Below are positions 62,015 through 64,000 of a DNA stretch of 64,000 nucleotides, one piece after another. Within the stretch, counting starts at the first letter, position 1; every line of letters begins with the position of its first letter. The position numbers were made by a program, and so were the translations under genes. Under the pieces are notes generated by a model. It did no database searches and was not told the DNA's origin. It was given only the letters and a program-made list of their open reading frames with translations. This stretch comes from Sphingobium sp. EM0848 (GTDB lineage: Bacteria > Pseudomonadota > Alphaproteobacteria > Sphingomonadales > Sphingomonadaceae), in contig NZ_JABXWB010000001.1 of the NCBI RefSeq assembly GCF_013375555.1, positions 2,666,001 through 2,730,000 on the forward strand, in the 5' to 3' direction.

Positions 62015-62533
62015 TCAGGGCGCACCTGCACCCTGATCGTCCCGCGCGCCGCCGCAACCATTCAGCGTTCCCTCGCCAAAGGCCACTGCTACCCGGTCGG
62101 ACCAGATGGCATTGCTCATCCCGTCGCTGCATGGTCCTTCGCTTACCGTCATGGAAAAGCCGCCGCCCAAATAGCGGATCGCCCGCCTGTCGGCATGGCG
62201 CGAGACGGTGAAGCGGACAGGGGCTTTGTCCGGGCGCTCCAGCGTGGCGGTCGATCCCTTCACCGTCACGGCCCAGAAGGGTTCGGTCCCCATGGCCCGA
62301 TAGTGATTCTGAGTAGGCCGATCAGGGGTGGGAGAGGGCGCGGAATGTGCAGTCGCTGTTTCACGTGGAACCGCTTCCGAAATATTTTCGGCCGCCTGAT
62401 TCACGATTTCGTTCGGAATGATGATGGGCACTGAGGCCTGGGGTCGGGCGACATTGGTAACGGGTACGTCCTTCCCGCCGCTGCCGCAGCCCGTCATCAT
62501 CAGGATGAGGGCAATGGGGGAGAGCCGTCTCAC
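62015..62533 (-). CDS. COG3650-type lipoprotein
   Basis: A 172-residue lipoprotein with lipobox 'LILMMTGCGSGG' (about 9-20). After a Pro/Ala-rich linker, the C-terminal domain (about 80-165) has 'MGTEPFWAVTVKGSTATLER', the mark of the COG3650 family of uncharacterised envelope proteins, and a Cys pair ('GPCSDGMSN', 'LNGCGGARD'). It starts with GTG at 62533, overlapping the tag stop (GTGA). The linker-coding DNA contains a parS-like site (62357-62372). Confidence 0.8.
   Translation of the reverse strand: MRRLSPIALILMMTGCGSGGKDVPVTNVARPQASVPIIIPNEIVNQAAENISEAVPRETATAHSAPSPTPDRPTQNHYRAMGTEPFWAVTVKGSTATLERPDKAPVRFTVSRHADRRAIRYLGGGFSMTVSEGPCSDGMSNAIWSDRVAVAFGEGTLNGCGGARDDQGAGAP
62357..62372. other. 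parS-like site 4
   Basis: TGTTTCACGTGGAACC. The central TTCACGTGGAA matches parS, with one asymmetric base pair in each half and a changed last base. It lies in the COG3650 lipoprotein gene, 14 kb from the main cluster. It may be a weaker ParB loading site. Confidence 0.6.
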
Positions 62534-63093
62534 GCTTCCATGACCTGATCCCGCCGGAAGCAGGTGACGGCATGATCGTTCACCATCCCCACCGCCTGCA
62601 TCCACGCATAGACGATGGTCGGGCCCACAAATTTGAAGCCGCGTTTCTTGAGGTCTTTGGAGATCGCTTCCGACAGGTCGGTCTTCGCCGGAAAGGTCAG
62701 GCCGTCATTCTGGATCGCTTTACCCTCGACAAAACCCCAGACAGTGGTCGAGAAATCCTCGCCACGGTCGCGCATGGCGCAGAAGATCTGGGCGCCCCGG
62801 ATCGTCGCCTCGATCTTTGCGCGGGCGCGGATGATGCCGGAATCGCCCATCAATCGTTCGATATCGGCGGCGCCAAAGGCGGCGACCCTGTCCGGGTCGA
62901 AACCGGCAAAGGCGGCGCGAAAGTTTTCCCGCTTGCGCAAAATGGTGATCCAGCTGAGGCCCGCCTGAAAGCCTTCCAGCATCAGCGTTTCCCAGAGCAT
63001 CCGCGAATCGCGCTCCGGCACGCCCCATTCGCTGTCGTGATAGGCGCAATAGAGCGGGTCGGTCCCGGTCCAGCCGCAACGGACCCGCTCCAT
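62530..63093 (-). CDS. tag: DNA-3-methyladenine glycosylase I
   Basis: A 187-residue TagI glycosylase that removes 3-methyladenine from alkylated DNA. 'RCGWTGTDPLYCAYHDSEWG' at the start and 'QAGLSWITILRKRENFRAAF' mid-protein are hallmarks. The zinc-binding Cys and His pattern (RCGW...YHDSEW...HAVTCFRR) is complete. It lies 4 bp downstream of gyrB, and its stop overlaps the lipoprotein start, so the three may be transcribed together. Confidence 0.95.
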   Translation of the reverse strand: MERVRCGWTGTDPLYCAYHDSEWGVPERDSRMLWETLMLEGFQAGLSWITILRKRENFRAAFAGFDPDRVAAFGAADIERLMGDSGIIRARAKIEATIRGAQIFCAMRDRGEDFSTTVWGFVEGKAIQNDGLTFPAKTDLSEAISKDLKKRGFKFVGPTIVYAWMQAVGMVNDHAVTCFRRDQVMEA

Positions 63094-63097
63094 CGGA

Positions 63098-64000
63098 TCA
63101 GACGTCCAGATTGGCGACGTTCAGCGCATTGTCCTGAATGAACTCGCGCCGCGGTTCGACGACATCGCCCATCAACCGGGTGAAAATCTCGTCGGCGACG
63201 TCCGCCTGCTCGACCTCGACCCGCAGCATGGAGCGATTGTCCGGGTCCAGCGTGGTTTCCCACAGCTGTTCGGCGTTCATCTCGCCAAGCCCTTTATAAC
63301 GCTGGATGGCGAGCCCCTTGCGGCCCGCCGTCAGAATCGCCTCCAGCAATTCGCTGGGCCGCGTGACGGTCACGGCGCCCTTGGAAACCAAAGGCAGATC
63401 GTCGTCACCGGCTTCCTCGGCGGCGGCCGCAGCCTTGGCCGTGACCAGACGGCTGGACGTGCGATAGCTGTCCGCTTCTTCAGCGGCGATGGCGTGCAGT
63501 TTGCGCGCCTCGGCCGATCCGATGAAGCCCGCTTCGATCATGTGATGATCGGTGACGCCGCGCCACAGCCGCTCGAAATGGAAGCCGCCTTCCTCGGCGA
63601 TCCGCCCGCTCCAGCGACCTTCGTCATCCTGCATGTCCATCCAGCGGACCGTCGCGGCCAGATGTTCGGCCTGCGCCTGTTGGCTGAGTTCCGGGTCGAG
63701 CGCACCGTTGATCGCCAGCGCCTCGATGATCGCGGGATTATAGCGGCGCGGCACATAGCGCATCACTGCGCGCATCCGTCGGCCATGTTCGATCAGCGAA
63801 CGCAGGTCGTCGCCCGAACGCATGCCGCCGGTCGTCTCCAGCGCCATCGAATCGACGCCATTATCGACCAGATATTGCTCCAGCGCCGCTTCGTTTTTCA
63901 GGTAGACCTCCGACCGTCCGCGCGTCGCCTTATAGAGCGGCGGCTGAGCGATATAGAGATGCCCTGCCTCGATGATCTGCGGCATCTGGCGGTAGAAGAA
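63098..64000 (-). CDS. gyrB: DNA gyrase subunit B, C-terminal part (partial)
   Basis: The last 300 codons of gyrB; the 5' part lies beyond the right edge. The frame stays open to 64000, reading [20 protein letters not shown] at the boundary. The TOPRIM end and C-terminus are GyrB-like rather than ParE-like: '[20 protein letters not shown]' and '[17 protein letters not shown]'. About 150 residues between them form the insert found in proteobacterial GyrB. Gyrase introduces negative supercoils ahead of replication forks. Confidence 0.95.
   Translation of the reverse strand, partial: FFYRQMPQIIEAGHLYIAQPPLYKATRGRSEVYLKNEAALEQYLVDNGVDSMALETTGGMRSGDDLRSLIEHGRRMRAVMRYVPRRYNPAIIEALAINGALDPELSQQAQAEHLAATVRWMDMQDDEGRWSGRIAEEGGFHFERLWRGVTDHHMIEAGFIGSAEARKLHAIAAEEADSYRTSSRLVTAKAAAAAEEAGDDDLPLVSKGAVTVTRPSELLEAILTAGRKGLAIQRYKGLGEMNAEQLWETTLDPDNRSMLRVEVEQADVADEIFTRLMGDVVEPRREFIQDNALNVANLDV

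Noticed and set aside
63098..64000. Assignment of the right-edge gene as topoisomerase IV subunit ParE
   Set aside because: The C-terminal '[10 protein letters not shown]' and the large insert before '[10 protein letters not shown]' are features of GyrB.

Overview
The window is a GC-rich chromosomal segment that reads as an alphaproteobacterium of the family Sphingomonadaceae (Sphingobium/Sphingomonas-like). This rests on the alphaproteobacterial origin-flanking order hemJ-hemE-[oriC]-ppsR-maf-aroE-coaE-dnaQ, MipZ, a long ribosome hibernation factor followed by ptsN, DUF1491/DUF3576/DUF6489 proteins, MmcB, a large TonB-dependent receptor and a FadL porin. The placement comes from reading the proteins, not from a database search. 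I found no rRNA, tRNA, CRISPR array, prophage, transposase or integrase.

Layout. 1-14.6 kb: almost all genes run on the minus strand: ribA (partial), xthA, lolA, ftsK, a GNAT acetyltransferase, a DMT permease, ispG, fadL, a phosphomannomutase, a membrane J-protein, mipZ, hemJ and hemE. The exceptions are panC and a 34-residue membrane protein that has not been called from length alone. 14.63-14.94 kb: a non-coding interval with two perfect DnaA boxes and one near-perfect box between hemE and ppsR, the predicted replication origin. 14.9-20.6 kb: a plus-strand run ppsR-maf-aroE-coaE-dnaQ-hpf-ptsN-thioesterase-DUF1491. 20.7-31.4 kb: mixed genes including a SleB hydrolase, an SOS-type mmcB, SCO, PdeM, a TonB receptor, YggS and a ThiE-like protein. 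31.6-40 kb: DUF3576 lipoprotein, leuS, lptE, holA, msrB, a class A PBP and a retropepsin-like protein. 40-50 kb: rho, a TerC-type protein, mnmE-mnmG-rsmG-parA-parB with three parS palindromes. 50-64 kb: pepN, an Mla-type lipid transport operon, a HAD phosphatase, a hydroxyacid dehydrogenase, a PLP sulfur enzyme, an Lhr-type helicase, a COG3650 lipoprotein carrying a fourth parS-like site, tag and gyrB (partial).

How it fits together. The segment holds much of the machinery for starting, segregating and finishing chromosome replication: oriC, parS with ParA/ParB, MipZ (which links ParB-marked origins to Z-ring placement), FtsK, DNA polymerase III epsilon and delta, and GyrB. Strand preference switches at the predicted origin, so most genes are transcribed away from it.

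The least expected signal is a pair of small RNA genes (about 2.28-2.39 and 9.27-9.38 kb, both minus). They share an identical 30-nt block, an intrinsic terminator directly after it, an anti-Shine-Dalgarno stretch and a TTGC-N7-GCAA dyad at the same distance. The anti-SD stretch is perfectly complementary to the ribosome binding site of the nearby phosphomannomutase gene (11 nt) and to that of fadL (9 nt).
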